Shown here in pieces: positions 50,055-63,011 of a stretch of DNA of 64,000 bases; within the stretch, counting starts at the first letter, position 1; every line of letters starts with the position of its first letter. The notes beneath the pieces were generated by a model. The model saw only the letters and a list, made by a program, of their open reading frames with translations, was not told the DNA's origin and made no database searches. The stretch is taken from assembly GCF_000187245.1 (NCBI RefSeq), contig NC_027863.1, forward strand, positions 990,735 to 1,054,734. Direction: 5' to 3'. Made by a program: the position numbers and the translations under genes. This stretch comes from Ogataea parapolymorpha DL-1 (lineage: Eukaryota > Ascomycota > Pichiomycetes > Pichiales > Pichiaceae).

Positions 50055-50609
50055 ATGGATGATATAGACACAGTGAAGAAACTATTGGTTTCCCTCAACC
50101 ATGGAGTGGACGAACTTGAGATTAAGCTCAAGTCTGGGATGCTAGCTAAGAGCTTGCTAAATCATATCCAAGGTACCAAAACTCCGCTCGAAAAAGTTGA
50201 CCTATACAATAATTATGCCTACGTGATCGCTTCTCTTTACTTTGTGCTGTTGAAGACTAGCGGCGAGAATAAGAAGAATGAACACCCCATAATGCAAGAG
50301 CTCAACCGTGTGAAACTTTATATCGAGCGAGCGAAAAAAGCAGCTACCAAAGAAGAAAATACAGAAGAGTTCAAACGGAAAGTTGCAGAGGCCGCTGAAC
50401 GCCACGTGCGAAATCAACTTGGTGAGAAGATAGAGCCAGCGGTGAGCAAGTTGCATTTCGAGGGCAAGCACACAAAATTCGGAGACAAAGAAGACAAGGA
50501 GACCGAGAAAACTACGAAGAAGCGCAAGACAGACTCCGACGATTCGAAAGACTTGAAAAAGTCCAAGACGAAACACAAGAAGTCAAAGGAGACCAAGAGC
50601 AAGAAGTGA
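50055..50609 (+). CDS. LRP1: Lrp1/Rrp47, nuclear exosome cofactor
   Basis: Encodes 184 residues, the same as Saccharomyces Lrp1. The Sas10/C1D domain covers residues 1-100, with KVDLYNNYAYVIASLYFVLL as its core. The C-terminus is a Lys-rich RNA-binding tail (KKSKTKHKKSKETKSKK). Role: partners Rrp6 in 3' processing of rRNA, snoRNA and snRNA. The start is ATG 50055. Confidence 0.95.
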   Translation: MDDIDTVKKLLVSLNHGVDELEIKLKSGMLAKSLLNHIQGTKTPLEKVDLYNNYAYVIASLYFVLLKTSGENKKNEHPIMQELNRVKLYIERAKKAATKEENTEEFKRKVAEAAERHVRNQLGEKIEPAVSKLHFEGKHTKFGDKEDKETEKTTKKRKTDSDDSKDLKKSKTKHKKSKETKSKK

Positions 50610-50801
50610 ACCTGTACTCTCATTCATCGTGATTTACCTTTCACGTAAATAAATGGTAGAACCGGGTAATTGGAAATTTCATCAAACTTACTTAATCCGT
50701 GAATTTCCTGTTGCGGCAAGATATAGGCTTTCTGGTGAGCAGCAAGAAATAAATATTTAGCTCACAAGTGATACCCTATTGGTTCTCTGTGATACTTGGT
50801 G

Positions 50802-52175
50802 ATGTTCCAATATTGTAGAGACCTTGTGTCGAGGCACAAGAAAAAGCTCCTATTTGGCACGGGAGTGATCGCTGTTTCTTACGCGGTCAGCTCGTACGTG
50901 AGCAACAAGCTAGCGGAGTTGCAAGAACGATTAAAGGAGGAGAATTTTGCCAAAGAACAAATTAAAAGGCGTTTCAAACAAACACAGAATGACTGTTACA
51001 TGACGTTCCTGTCTTTGCTCCCCGTTTTGACGGAACCGATCTATGAAGCACTCAAGGTGGAGGATATAACGAGAGAATTGCAAAACAAGCGATTCGAAAG
51101 ACAAAAGGCGAAAAATGCTCCTGTTGGAAATATTACTGATCCAGCGTTGTCAACAGTTCTCAGCGACGATTTTTCTGTACATAATGAAAAGGAGACTCCC
51201 ATGCATACTGGTGTACAGCAGACAAAGTCAAAGACACAACTCTGGAACGAACTTCGGAATCAAAGCATCACGCGTTTTTTGACGCTCCTCTACTGCGAAT
51301 CATTGCTTATAGTGTTTCTGCACTTGCAACTAAACATTCTCTCGAGACGCTCGTATTTGGAAACCGCGATCAAGCTGGCGTCCAAGACGAAAGGAATTAA
51401 ACTAGAGAACGAGTCCAATGTGGATTTGGACCCAGCAAACCTATTCCTCGAGAACGACGAGGAGCTTGCCACGGGCTCCAGCAGACAGGACGAGAATCTT
51501 GCTGAGCAGGCCTTTTTGTCCTACAGTTGGTGGCTTTTGAACAAAGGATGGATTGACATCAAAAACCAGGTCGAGTCCAGTGTCGAAGACATCTTTGGAG
51601 ATATCAACCCTCGACAGGAACTTTCGATCGACGAGTTTGCGACTCTAATCAACAAGACACAGCAGATAATTGACAAAGAAATCTACGCGGAAAAAGAAAG
51701 CGAGCCTTTGACGGCACCAGGGCATTCAAGCTCAACTGTAATCACATCTCTTCTCCCGCCGGCAAACATGGAGTTCTTCTTGTTACAGCAAACCAATGAC
51801 ATGGAGTTTCTTACAAATTTCAACAACAACATACAAAACTCGGAAAACGTTAGCAAGCTGCTAAACGAACTGAAGGGATATTTGATGAATGACCAGGTCA
51901 GCGCGATCATTAGTCTTTTGGTTACAGTGGGGATTTCCAAGGTTTTGGACAACATCGTTGTGAGTCTCATGAACAAACAGAAAAACCCAGATCAGGAGGA
52001 ACAGGTGCTTACCGAGATACCCAAGGTGAAGTTGGCTTCGTTATTGGCATCTATCACAAAACAATCCAACCAACTAACGAACAACTCTCTCGACAATGAC
52101 GTCCTGTACACTCTCAACAATCTACAAGAGCTAGACGACCTGAGTGCTAGTGTCTACTCTAATTTCGATGCTTGA
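50802..52175 (+). CDS. PEX3: Pex3, peroxisomal membrane-protein import receptor
   Basis: Encodes 457 residues. It begins with a short basic segment (RHKKK, 11-15) and one membrane helix (about 16-33), the peroxisome-targeting signal of Pex3. The domain that recruits Pex19 follows. My recollection is that Hansenula polymorpha Pex3 (Per9) is also 457 residues; this supports, but does not prove, the genus. Role: inserts peroxisomal membrane proteins and is needed to form peroxisomes, crucial for growth on methanol. The ATG at 50802 was chosen over a TTG two codons earlier. Confidence 0.95.
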   Translation: MFQYCRDLVSRHKKKLLFGTGVIAVSYAVSSYVSNKLAELQERLKEENFAKEQIKRRFKQTQNDCYMTFLSLLPVLTEPIYEALKVEDITRELQNKRFERQKAKNAPVGNITDPALSTVLSDDFSVHNEKETPMHTGVQQTKSKTQLWNELRNQSITRFLTLLYCESLLIVFLHLQLNILSRRSYLETAIKLASKTKGIKLENESNVDLDPANLFLENDEELATGSSRQDENLAEQAFLSYSWWLLNKGWIDIKNQVESSVEDIFGDINPRQELSIDEFATLINKTQQIIDKEIYAEKESEPLTAPGHSSSTVITSLLPPANMEFFLLQQTNDMEFLTNFNNNIQNSENVSKLLNELKGYLMNDQVSAIISLLVTVGISKVLDNIVVSLMNKQKNPDQEEQVLTEIPKVKLASLLASITKQSNQLTNNSLDNDVLYTLNNLQELDDLSASVYSNFDA

Positions 52176-52444
52176 TGATTGGCAGCATATATACTGATTA
52201 GGTAAACCTAAAAAAAACCCAACGAAGGTACTTTATCGGTTTTAAATCACGCGACTTCGGGCTAAAACATATATATCGCGTTCCTTGTCGTCTGAATATA
52301 GGGCATACCTTCCAACGGTTTCAAATACTACGTCTCAAGCTAAATTGCCTAAATTGGACATAAGATCCCTCAATTTTATTTTCTGGTGCTGAACTCAAAG
52401 CTTGTCAAATAAAAAAAAAGCCTTTCTTTCCTGATCTTCATCAA

Positions 52445-54499
52445 ATGGCTCTTGACACTTTAGACCTCGGAGTTCTGGCTGCCATAGTCTTGGCTATAGT
52501 TATCTACTTCACCAAAGGATCTCTCTGGGGAAAATCAGACGGCGAAGACGTGTCTGTGCCACGCGGATCTTCAAGGGATTTGGTTGAAGTTCTCTCTGCT
52601 AACAACAAGAAGGCTTTGGTCTTATTTGCCTCCCAGACCGGTACAGCAGAGGACTACAGCCACAAGTTTGCGAAAGAGTTCCAATCTAGATTTTCCATCC
52701 CAACCATGTGTGGCGATCTCGCGGATTACGACTATGAAAACTTAAACGAGATCTTTACGAGCGTTGACGGATTTCAGCTTGTCATTTTTTTCACCGCCAC
52801 ATATGGAGAAGGTGAGCCTCCTGACAATGCTGTGGAGTTCTTCGACTATTTGGAAAATGAGTGCGACGACTTGTCCAACCTGAAGTTCTCGTGCTTCGGT
52901 CTTGGAAACTCGACTTACGAGTTCTACAATGCAATGGGAAAAAAAACTGTTTCTACTCTGACTGAAAAAGGTGCCACTCTTGTTGGTGAGCTGGGTCTTG
53001 GTGATGATGGAAGAGGAACTATGGATGAGGATTATATGGCATGGAAAGACGGCTTGTTTGACATCTTGAAAGACCAGTTGAGTCTCGAGGAGCATGAATT
53101 GGTGTATGAGCCTCAGATTAAGATCGAGGAGAGTGTTCTTACTATTGACTCTCCAGAGGTCTCGTTGGGAGAACCAGATGCTAAATATATCAACCCATCT
53201 CAAGAGGAAGCGCAATCCCTGAATGAAGGGCCATTCGACCACACCCATCCGTACTTGGCTCCGATCACTGTCAGCAGGGAGCTATTCAATTCTGATAGCA
53301 GACACTGTATTCATGCTGAGTTTGACATCTCTGATTCCAACCTGAAGTACACCACCGGTGACCACTTAGCGATTTGGCCTTCGAATTCCAATGAACATGT
53401 GTTCAAGTTTTTGGATATTCTTGGCCTTTCCGAGAAAAAAGACGTTGTCATTGATATCAAGTCATTGGATCCAACTGTTCACCCTCACCTAATTTCTCCA
53501 AGCACTTATGAAGCTGTTGTGAGACACTATTTGGAAATCTCAGGTCCTGTTTCTCGTCAGTTTGTGGGCTCGGTCGCTCAATTTGCTCCGACCGAGCAAG
53601 CTAAGGCACACGCAAGCAAACTCGGAAAGGACAAGGAGCTATTCCACGAAGAAGTGACAGGCAGGTATCTTAACATTGCTGACCTTTTGCATGTTTTGAG
53701 TGACGGAGTTAAGTGGACCTCAATTCCGTTTGCATTCATTATAGAGTCCGTTGCTCATCTACAGCCAAGGTACTATTCTATTTCGTCTTCCTCCCTGAGT
53801 GATAAGCAGTCTATTCATGTCACTGCAGTTGTTGAGCAGGAGAAGTATCCAAACGTTGATCATATAGTTACTGGCGTGGCTACTAACTTGCTTTTCAATA
53901 TCCAGCTGGCTCAAAACAAAGTTTCTAACGTCAAACCTGTTGTGACTTACGATCTTGCGGGCCCGAGACAAAAGTTTGCTCCATTCAAGTTACCTGTGCA
54001 TGTGAGAAGATCTACATTCAAGCTCCCTTCCAATCCCGCCACTCCGATAATCTGTATTGGCCCGGGAACAGGTGTGGCTCCTTTCAGAGGTTTCATTAGA
54101 GAGAGGGTTGCACAGACTGCTAATGACATTAGTGTTGGTAAAACACTGCTTTTCTTCGGCTGCAGGAACTCCAATGAGGATTTCCTTTACAAAGACGAGT
54201 TTGTTGATTACTCGAAGAAATTAGGCGAGAAATTTGAGCTGGTGACTGCCTTCTCCAGAGAAACTGCAGAAAAAGTTTACGTTCAACACAAAATGCTGGA
54301 AAGAGCCAAGGAAATCAGCGACCTGCTCAACGACGGTGCATTCTTCTATGTTTGTGGTGATGCTGCCAGAATGGCAAGGGACGTCCAGAACGTACTAATC
54401 AGGATCATGATGTCTGAGCGCAAGGTAACTGAGTCGATTGCCACAGACATGGTGAAAAATTTGAGGGTTCTAAATAGATATCAGGAAGACGTGTGGTAA
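52445..54499 (+). CDS. NCP1: Ncp1, NADPH-cytochrome P450 reductase
   Basis: Encodes 684 residues. An N-terminal membrane helix (about 8-22) anchors it to the ER. The FMN domain has ASQTGTAEDYS and TYGEGEPPDNA, the FAD domain RYYSISSSS and GVATNLL, and the NADPH domain GPGTGVAPFRGF and YVCGDAARMA. The C-terminus EDVW carries the aromatic that stacks on the flavin. Role: supplies electrons to P450s such as Erg11 and to squalene epoxidase in sterol synthesis. Confidence 0.97.
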   Translation: MALDTLDLGVLAAIVLAIVIYFTKGSLWGKSDGEDVSVPRGSSRDLVEVLSANNKKALVLFASQTGTAEDYSHKFAKEFQSRFSIPTMCGDLADYDYENLNEIFTSVDGFQLVIFFTATYGEGEPPDNAVEFFDYLENECDDLSNLKFSCFGLGNSTYEFYNAMGKKTVSTLTEKGATLVGELGLGDDGRGTMDEDYMAWKDGLFDILKDQLSLEEHELVYEPQIKIEESVLTIDSPEVSLGEPDAKYINPSQEEAQSLNEGPFDHTHPYLAPITVSRELFNSDSRHCIHAEFDISDSNLKYTTGDHLAIWPSNSNEHVFKFLDILGLSEKKDVVIDIKSLDPTVHPHLISPSTYEAVVRHYLEISGPVSRQFVGSVAQFAPTEQAKAHASKLGKDKELFHEEVTGRYLNIADLLHVLSDGVKWTSIPFAFIIESVAHLQPRYYSISSSSLSDKQSIHVTAVVEQEKYPNVDHIVTGVATNLLFNIQLAQNKVSNVKPVVTYDLAGPRQKFAPFKLPVHVRRSTFKLPSNPATPIICIGPGTGVAPFRGFIRERVAQTANDISVGKTLLFFGCRNSNEDFLYKDEFVDYSKKLGEKFELVTAFSRETAEKVYVQHKMLERAKEISDLLNDGAFFYVCGDAARMARDVQNVLIRIMMSERKVTESIATDMVKNLRVLNRYQEDVW

Positions 54500-54577
54500 A
54501 ATAGAAAATATGAATCAGACAGTATAAAGATTGTAAAAAAAAATTCCAAAAAAATTTAAAAGTAAAATAGTATTAGG

Positions 54578-55465
54578 ATGTCCTCCTCGACTGAAAAGCT
54601 AAAGTCGATAAAGAATAAGCAGAAACGACAGCAGTTGTTTGCCAAACTCAAAGATGAACAGAATAAAAAGAAACACAAGATAAGAGCAGCCAGAGCGAAG
54701 GAAGAGCTACAGAATCCGGAGCTGAAGGCTAAACGGCTTGCCGAGAATGTGCCAAATACTATTGAAAACATGAGAGTCTACGACGAGACTGTTAACACCG
54801 AACTGGAGGGTGAAGACGACTTTGCTGAGTATTTCACAAACAGAGAAAAAGAACCAAAAATTTTGATAACTACTAGTCCGCACGCAAAGAAAGCAGCATA
54901 CAAGTTTGCATCTACGCTAATGGAAATTATTCCAAACTCATCTTTTGTCAAAAGAAAGAGGGAGTATACCATGAAGGACATGAGCGAATATTGTTCTAAC
55001 AGAGATTTTACTCATCTTATCGTCATCAACGAGGATAAAAAAGTGGTGAATGGTATAACTTTCATTCATCTTCCACAAGGTCCAACATTCTATTTTTCGA
55101 TCTCGTCTCTCAGAGACAGAAAGCAAATTGTTGGTCATGGAAACTCAACAGAGCATATACCGGAGCTCATATTGAATAATTTCACAACGCGGTTGGGTCA
55201 GACGGTGGGTCGGCTATTCCAGTCGCTGCTTCCACACAAACCAGAAATTCAAGGACGTCAAGTGATCACGCTGCACAACCAAAGAGACTATATTTTTTTC
55301 AGAATGCACAGATATGTGTTCAAGAACGAGGAGAAGGTGGGATTACAGGAACTTGGACCTCAGTTCACATTGAAGCTTCGCAGAGTCCAACGTGGGATTA
55401 AGGAGGAGATTGATTGGGAGCATCGTCCAGACATGGACAAAGAGAAAAAGAAGTTCTATCTTTAG
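54578..55465 (+). CDS. RPF1: Rpf1, ribosome biogenesis Brix protein
   Basis: Encodes 295 residues, exactly the Saccharomyces length. A basic coiled-coil N-terminus is followed by the Brix domain: ITTSPHAKKAAYKFAS, LPQGPTFYFSISSL, LNNFTTRLGQTVGRLFQSL and RRVQRGIKEE. It shares the VGLQELGPQFTLKL stretch with Rpf1 rather than with Imp4 or Brx1. Role: nucleolar assembly of the 60S subunit. Its stop is 6 bases from the convergent GTR1 stop. Confidence 0.95.
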   Translation: MSSSTEKLKSIKNKQKRQQLFAKLKDEQNKKKHKIRAARAKEELQNPELKAKRLAENVPNTIENMRVYDETVNTELEGEDDFAEYFTNREKEPKILITTSPHAKKAAYKFASTLMEIIPNSSFVKRKREYTMKDMSEYCSNRDFTHLIVINEDKKVVNGITFIHLPQGPTFYFSISSLRDRKQIVGHGNSTEHIPELILNNFTTRLGQTVGRLFQSLLPHKPEIQGRQVITLHNQRDYIFFRMHRYVFKNEEKVGLQELGPQFTLKLRRVQRGIKEEIDWEHRPDMDKEKKKFYL

Positions 55466-55471
55466 AGCTAT

Positions 55472-56446
55472 TCATGCTCCTTTTTCTATCTTTTCAAATT
55501 CCGCCCGTGCCACCTTGATATTTTCAAGAACCAAATTTTCGTCATCAATCTGGTGTCCCGTGAATGTTGATTTCGGGTTGTCCATAATAATCATAATGTA
55601 TATGTTTGAGGTAAGCACGTCCAAATAAATAGAGGAGTTACGACCATGAAGAACAAGATTGTTGAAATTTGTCCTGATCTTGTTCACGCTTTGCTTGTAA
55701 GTCTTGATAATGTTGGAAATTTTCTCAAATCTTTTTGGATCCAGTTCATCGGAGCCAACATTGAATTTGTTAGTGGAAGATATCACTAGAAATGTAGTTT
55801 TCTCAAAGAGGATCATCTCTCTGGCATTGAGTATTGAGTTGAATTTACTCAGAAGTTCTTCATAAAGCGAAATGTTTGGAATCAGCGAGCAGACAATTTG
55901 GGACCAAGCTTTATATAGACTTTCATCCCAAATGGATGTTGCAAAGCCTTTGATCTTAAATTTGTAATTATCCCAAGCAACGTGGTGCAACTTGTTGAAC
56001 ATGATATCAAAAAGTTCCTGTCTTTTGTTGATCTGAATCAAGTCCATCTTATGGACTAGAATAAATATCTTGACCCCAGGGGAGAATTTGTGGAGGTTAT
56101 CTAAAACACGCTTAAATATCTCTATGTCTTTCTGGACCTCCTTGCTCTCAACATCGAAAACATGGATCAAAACCTCGCACTTTTTAAATATATTGCTTGA
56201 AGAATTGGAATTTTGAGTGTCTGAGTCGTTGTTGAGAAAGTTCTCCATGAATACGTCTTGTCCACCGCAATCCCAAAGATTGAGAGTCATATTATTGAGG
56301 AAGCGTAAATTCGAGTGTTCAACGTCAATTGTAGCCCCCAAACGTCTTGTATCAAATGCAGAGTAGTTTGAAAAAATGATGGACCGCATCGATGACTTAC
56401 CAGAGCCCGAGCGGCCCATCAATAGGAGCTTCTTACCAGACGACAT
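55472..56446 (-). CDS. GTR1: Gtr1, Rag-family GTPase of TORC1 signalling
   Basis: Encodes 324 residues. The GTPase half has P-loop MGRSGSGKSSMRS, switch II LWDCGGQDVFMENF and the HKMDLI recognition motif. The C-terminal roadblock-like half follows. An Asn/Ser-rich insert (NNDSDTQNSNSSSN) interrupts the switch II region. Role: with Gtr2 it reports amino-acid supply to TORC1 at the vacuole. Divergent to the asparagine-synthetase-like gene with 61 bases between starts. Confidence 0.95.
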   Translation of the reverse strand: MSSGKKLLLMGRSGSGKSSMRSIIFSNYSAFDTRRLGATIDVEHSNLRFLNNMTLNLWDCGGQDVFMENFLNNDSDTQNSNSSSNIFKKCEVLIHVFDVESKEVQKDIEIFKRVLDNLHKFSPGVKIFILVHKMDLIQINKRQELFDIMFNKLHHVAWDNYKFKIKGFATSIWDESLYKAWSQIVCSLIPNISLYEELLSKFNSILNAREMILFEKTTFLVISSTNKFNVGSDELDPKRFEKISNIIKTYKQSVNKIRTNFNNLVLHGRNSSIYLDVLTSNIYIMIIMDNPKSTFTGHQIDDENLVLENIKVARAEFEKIEKGA

Positions 56447-56507
56447 GAAGAGCGAGTTTCTTTAAAAAAGATAAAAAACAAAAAAAATCGGTGCAATTGG
56501 TATTACC

Positions 56508-58121
56508 ATGTGTGGCATCTTATGGCATTTTCAAAACCGTATAGATAGTCAACCGACTGCTCAAAACGAAAATTGTGATTCATATGACCCGCTTTTTGAA
56601 CAAATGGTTCCCCTCGTATGCTCTAGAGGGCTGGATAGCATGCAGTACTTCAAAAAAGAGATCGACCAAGGCACAATCACGGAGTTCTCCTCGGTGTTGT
56701 CAATTAGGGCACCTCTGACGCTTCAACCAATGATTAGGGGAAACTTCACTTTGCAATATAACGGAGAGCTCTACAACCAAGAGATAAATAATAATGATCT
56801 TGAATTTATTTATCAAACTTTGGTGAAGTCAAAATTTGATGTCGTATCAACTATAGGTAAACTTGACGGCGAATTCTCCTACTGCATCACTAATACAGAC
56901 ACTAAAAAGGTCTTTTTCGGGAAAGATCTATTGGGGAGAAAGAGTCTAGGATATATGCTTGATGAGAACCAATTGTACATTAGCAGCTGCCCTCCTGCCA
57001 CGACACGAGACACCTGGTTCGAGTGTGCCTGCGCAACAATATATGAGTTTGACATGGAATCTGGCAAGTTGGTAACGATCGACTTTGAATCTAGCAATAA
57101 TCTTCCTAGCCCCGATATTGTTCAGCAGACAAACGAGCCCCTGAATTTGTTGAATCTGCATGAACTATTGGCTTCGAGCGTGAGGAAACGTGTGAGAACC
57201 ATCTCGCCAACACATAAATCAAGCTCTTCTGTGGCATTATTGTTCAGTGGAGGGCTTGACTGCACTTTGTTAGCGGCTCTGGCGGCCTCAGAACTTGGAC
57301 CAGATACAACGATCGACTTACTAAACGTCTCTTTTTGCAACCCACGTTCCAACACCAAACCTGCAGACACACCAGACAGACTGCTTGCGATAAAAAGCTG
57401 GAAAGAGTTGCAACAAACATACCCAAAGGTCAATTTTCAGCTGGTGGAAGTTGACGTGCCATACGAGGAGTATCTGGAACATAGGTCCAAGGTGATACAG
57501 CTGATCTACCCTAACGACACAGAAATGGATTTATCTATTGCCATCGCCTTTTATTTCGCCGCGCGAGGCATCGGTAATCGTGTTCTTCCAAACGGAACCA
57601 GAGAGCCGTATGAAAGTACATGCAGAGTCTTACTAAGCGGTTTGGGAGCCGACGAGCTGTTTGGAGGTTACACTCGCCATGAGCGAATTTTCACGAGCCT
57701 CTCAAATCAAATAAAACGACAAGTCTCTGGAAAACCTCCGAAAGATACCACAGAGTATGACTGGGATGCACTGATCAAACGTCTGATTGAAGAGCTGCAA
57801 CTTGACTTATCCAATTTGCATATTAGGAACCTTTCGCGGGACGACAAAGTGATTTCCTGCTGGTCCAAAGAAGTCCGCTACCCATTTTTGGATAAAAGTT
57901 TAGTGGAATTTGCAACCAGAAAAGTGAGGTGCGAGGACAAGCTGCGGTTGGATAGAACAAATGGTGAGATCATAAGAAAGTTTGCATTGAGAGAGCTTGC
58001 TCGTCATTTAGGGTTGGAATTTGTTGAACAGGAACCAAAACGGGCCATCCAGTTTGGGTCTCGAAGTGCCAAAATAGATCCTGGGACCGGGAAGGTGAAG
58101 GGAACGGATAGACTAGTGTAA
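56508..58121 (+). CDS. Asparagine-synthetase-like protein (YML096W/ASNSD1 family)
   Basis: Encodes 537 residues. It starts MCGIL, retaining the Cys2 nucleophile of class II glutamine amidotransferases. The synthetase half has an SGGLDC pyrophosphate loop near residue 247 and the GLGADELFGGY segment. It resembles the uncharacterised yeast protein YML096W and human ASNSD1 more than the true Asn1/Asn2 enzymes. The substrate is unknown. The start is ATG 56508. Confidence 0.9.
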   Translation: MCGILWHFQNRIDSQPTAQNENCDSYDPLFEQMVPLVCSRGLDSMQYFKKEIDQGTITEFSSVLSIRAPLTLQPMIRGNFTLQYNGELYNQEINNNDLEFIYQTLVKSKFDVVSTIGKLDGEFSYCITNTDTKKVFFGKDLLGRKSLGYMLDENQLYISSCPPATTRDTWFECACATIYEFDMESGKLVTIDFESSNNLPSPDIVQQTNEPLNLLNLHELLASSVRKRVRTISPTHKSSSSVALLFSGGLDCTLLAALAASELGPDTTIDLLNVSFCNPRSNTKPADTPDRLLAIKSWKELQQTYPKVNFQLVEVDVPYEEYLEHRSKVIQLIYPNDTEMDLSIAIAFYFAARGIGNRVLPNGTREPYESTCRVLLSGLGADELFGGYTRHERIFTSLSNQIKRQVSGKPPKDTTEYDWDALIKRLIEELQLDLSNLHIRNLSRDDKVISCWSKEVRYPFLDKSLVEFATRKVRCEDKLRLDRTNGEIIRKFALRELARHLGLEFVEQEPKRAIQFGSRSAKIDPGTGKVKGTDRLV

Positions 58122-58152
58122 ATAGACCAGTGCTCGATTTCATCCTAAAATG

Positions 58153-58644
58153 TTATTCCTCGTCTGAAGGACCGTCATCAACCTCCTCCTCTTCATCTTG
58201 TTGCACATTTGCTGCATACTCAGCACCATCAAGTATCATCCTTATATCCTCGTTGGCATCGCCCAGCAATTGGGCTGGCTTTAGGCCGTCTTTGTTGCGG
58301 ATCGTCGGGTCGGCACCAACCTCTAGAAGATTTTCTATTAGGAATTTGGCGTACTCGGGTTCCTCAAAACTGTAGTGAACGGCATAATGCAAGGGGGTTT
58401 CACCGCTCGTTTGATGCTTTGGATCGACGTCAATACCCTCAATGTCAAGTAGCTTGTCAAGTACTTCGTAGCATCCGTACTTACAACAAAGATGTAATGG
58501 CGTATTGCCTGTGGCATCCTTGGAAGAGTTTACAAGCTCTGCAATGTCCTCCGGATGAGCTTCCGCCACAGAAGCTAGCAATTCCACGTTGTTTCTTCTC
58601 GACGCTTCTATAATTTGCTCTTGAGGGGAGGCTCCGGACCACAT
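58153..58644 (-). CDS. Ankyrin-repeat protein (YCR051W-like)
   Basis: Encodes 163 residues. Three to four ankyrin repeats are visible, with the typical GNTPLHLCCKYG and GETPLHYAVHY turns and VGADPTIRNKDGLKPAQLL. The C-terminal 20 residues are strongly acidic (DEEEEVDDGPSDEE). It resembles the small uncharacterised yeast ankyrin protein YCR051W. It probably acts in protein binding in the cytosol or nucleus. The next gene, ARG5,6, is divergent with 184 bases between starts. Confidence 0.85.
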   Translation of the reverse strand: MWSGASPQEQIIEASRRNNVELLASVAEAHPEDIAELVNSSKDATGNTPLHLCCKYGCYEVLDKLLDIEGIDVDPKHQTSGETPLHYAVHYSFEEPEYAKFLIENLLEVGADPTIRNKDGLKPAQLLGDANEDIRMILDGAEYAANVQQDEEEEVDDGPSDEE

Positions 58645-58798
58645 TTATTTTTAACAAAAATAAAAATGAAGTCGATTTGATTCATGGATTTCATAAGCAT
58701 CCTGCTTTGCCACATGTCCAAAACGAGTAATTTCCCCAGCCACTGGTGCGCGCTTAAAAATTTTCCTGTCAGTGTGAGCTGGATGGAAGTGAATATGA

Positions 58799-61402
<2,604 letters not shown>

Positions 61403-61477
61403 AAATTTAAAATATTGAATAAATATGATACCTTCAGGAATGTAAAAAATATAGAGAAAAATATTTGACTAGAAATC

Positions 61478-62356
61478 ATGTTGCGTCTGTTGACTCGTCA
61501 ATTTAGCGCGCTTCGTTCGTGTTCAGCCGAGTCACAACGAGATGGTGTCCGTCTTAGGAGTCTAGGTGGAACAGCTAAAGATCAGGACACTTTAAAGCTC
61601 GTCTTTGAGAAATCTCGAGAAGTGAATCCAAAAGGGTTGGTCAAGATCATCCGCAAGGGTGAAAACCTCGGAGTGATGAGCCTCCGGACTGCATTGGCAC
61701 AAATTGATCTTTCCAAGGAAGGGTTCTTGTTTATGGGGTCTGTTAGGGACCAAAAGTTCGGCGACGTTGGGTTGTTGAAGGTGGCTTCTCCACAGAAGGC
61801 GCGCAGGCAGCTTACAAAGCATTTACAGCAACAAAAGACGCAGCAGTTTCAGCAGGAGAATCCACGGCTTATAGCCAAACAGCAAAAGCAGGAAAATCGA
61901 CAGAAAGAACCCGACGTCAAAATGGTCAGAGTTTCTTGGCAGATCACTCCGCACGATCTCACCAGTCAGAAGCGACACGAAGTTGAGACACAAGTCAAGA
62001 AAGGTGAGAGAGTCCGTATTGTTATTGATGATAAGGACAATTTCGATGCTGACGTCAGGGTCGCAGGAGATGAGAGATCTCTGACAGAACTGGAAGCCAC
62101 CAAAAGAGGCAAAATCGAAAACTTCCTTGACCAACTACTTGAAGAGCTTGGCGTTGAGTTCCATAAAGAAGGTGCGATTTACGATAAAGTGTCTTATGAC
62201 GTGAAACCACAAGAACGGAAGAACGAACTTTCTGCAGAGGAAAAAAAGCGTCTCAAGCAATTGAAGAAGCAGGAAAAACAGGAAAAGCTGCGCCAGCGCA
62301 CAGAGGAGAAACGTAGGAAGGCACAGGAGGAATTCAAGATCCTCACAGTGGATTAA
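61478..62356 (+). CDS. AIM23: Aim23, mitochondrial translation initiation factor 3
   Basis: Encodes 292 residues. A basic presequence (MLRLLTRQFSALRS) is followed by an IF3-like fold, including VRVSWQITPHDLTSQKRHEV and a C-terminal KH-like region. The middle is Gln-rich and the tail very Lys/Glu-rich. Role: initiation factor of mitochondrial translation. The start is ATG 61478. The stop is 46 bases from the convergent MOH1 stop. Confidence 0.88.
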   Translation: MLRLLTRQFSALRSCSAESQRDGVRLRSLGGTAKDQDTLKLVFEKSREVNPKGLVKIIRKGENLGVMSLRTALAQIDLSKEGFLFMGSVRDQKFGDVGLLKVASPQKARRQLTKHLQQQKTQQFQQENPRLIAKQQKQENRQKEPDVKMVRVSWQITPHDLTSQKRHEVETQVKKGERVRIVIDDKDNFDADVRVAGDERSLTELEATKRGKIENFLDQLLEELGVEFHKEGAIYDKVSYDVKPQERKNELSAEEKKRLKQLKKQEKQEKLRQRTEEKRRKAQEEFKILTVD

Positions 62357-62402
62357 ACAAGGTAAAATTCAAAAAATCCATATATTCCCTATACCCTTTG
62401 GC

Positions 62403-63011
62403 CTACGCGACCACCTTCATATTATTTATCTCAAGGATGTATCTTTGCTCCTTGAATTTCTGCGAAGCCTGGTGGCTTTTGATGTATTTCCACCCTAGCA
62501 ACTTGTGGCATTGGTGGCATTTGATATCACAAACGGTGTATAAACCGGAGGTCATCTCTCGCACCTCGGGTTCGCCAAGGACGACATTAACAACGCTGTT
62601 GATGAGCAGAGCATCTCCGGTTTTGCCTGTATATTGATCACTGATGATTTGGTTGGAAGAAGATAGATGGGTTAAACATTGCCCGCACCCATACGTGATT
62701 GCTATACCATTCTTGTTATATTTGGAAGTCTTTCGGTAGAGCGGCTTTGACCTTGACGAAGTGGAGGAAGAGGCCATGAATCGCGGGGAGTGCGAGTAAA
62801 GAAACCTTGTGGTGGGGCCACGGGCATAGAAAACTGGAAATCGGGATTCAGTGTCGCAATCTTCATCATCGTCCTCTACTTCAGAGGATCCATACCCGAA
62901 CCCATCATAGCATGGATGCGCACAAAATACTTGTTTGGAATGGACCGGATGATCGGGAAAATCGTTGTCAACACCATCTGGGTCCAGACATTGAGAATAT
63001 CTAAGACCCAT
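62403..63011 (-). CDS. MOH1: Moh1-like Yippee protein
   Basis: Encodes 202 residues. The N-terminus MGLRYS is the same as that of yeast Moh1. A 90-residue, mostly polar insert with an acidic patch (SEVEDDDEDCD) follows. The C-terminal Yippee domain carries the zinc ligands YGCGQC and CHQCH and the LINSVVNVVLGEPE and LLGWKYIKSH segments. The Saccharomyces protein is 138 residues, so the insert is unusual. Yippee proteins are zinc-binding; Moh1 is linked to stationary-phase survival. ATG 63011 was chosen. Confidence 0.9.
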   Translation of the reverse strand: MGLRYSQCLDPDGVDNDFPDHPVHSKQVFCAHPCYDGFGYGSSEVEDDDEDCDTESRFPVFYARGPTTRFLYSHSPRFMASSSTSSRSKPLYRKTSKYNKNGIAITYGCGQCLTHLSSSNQIISDQYTGKTGDALLINSVVNVVLGEPEVREMTSGLYTVCDIKCHQCHKLLGWKYIKSHQASQKFKEQRYILEINNMKVVA

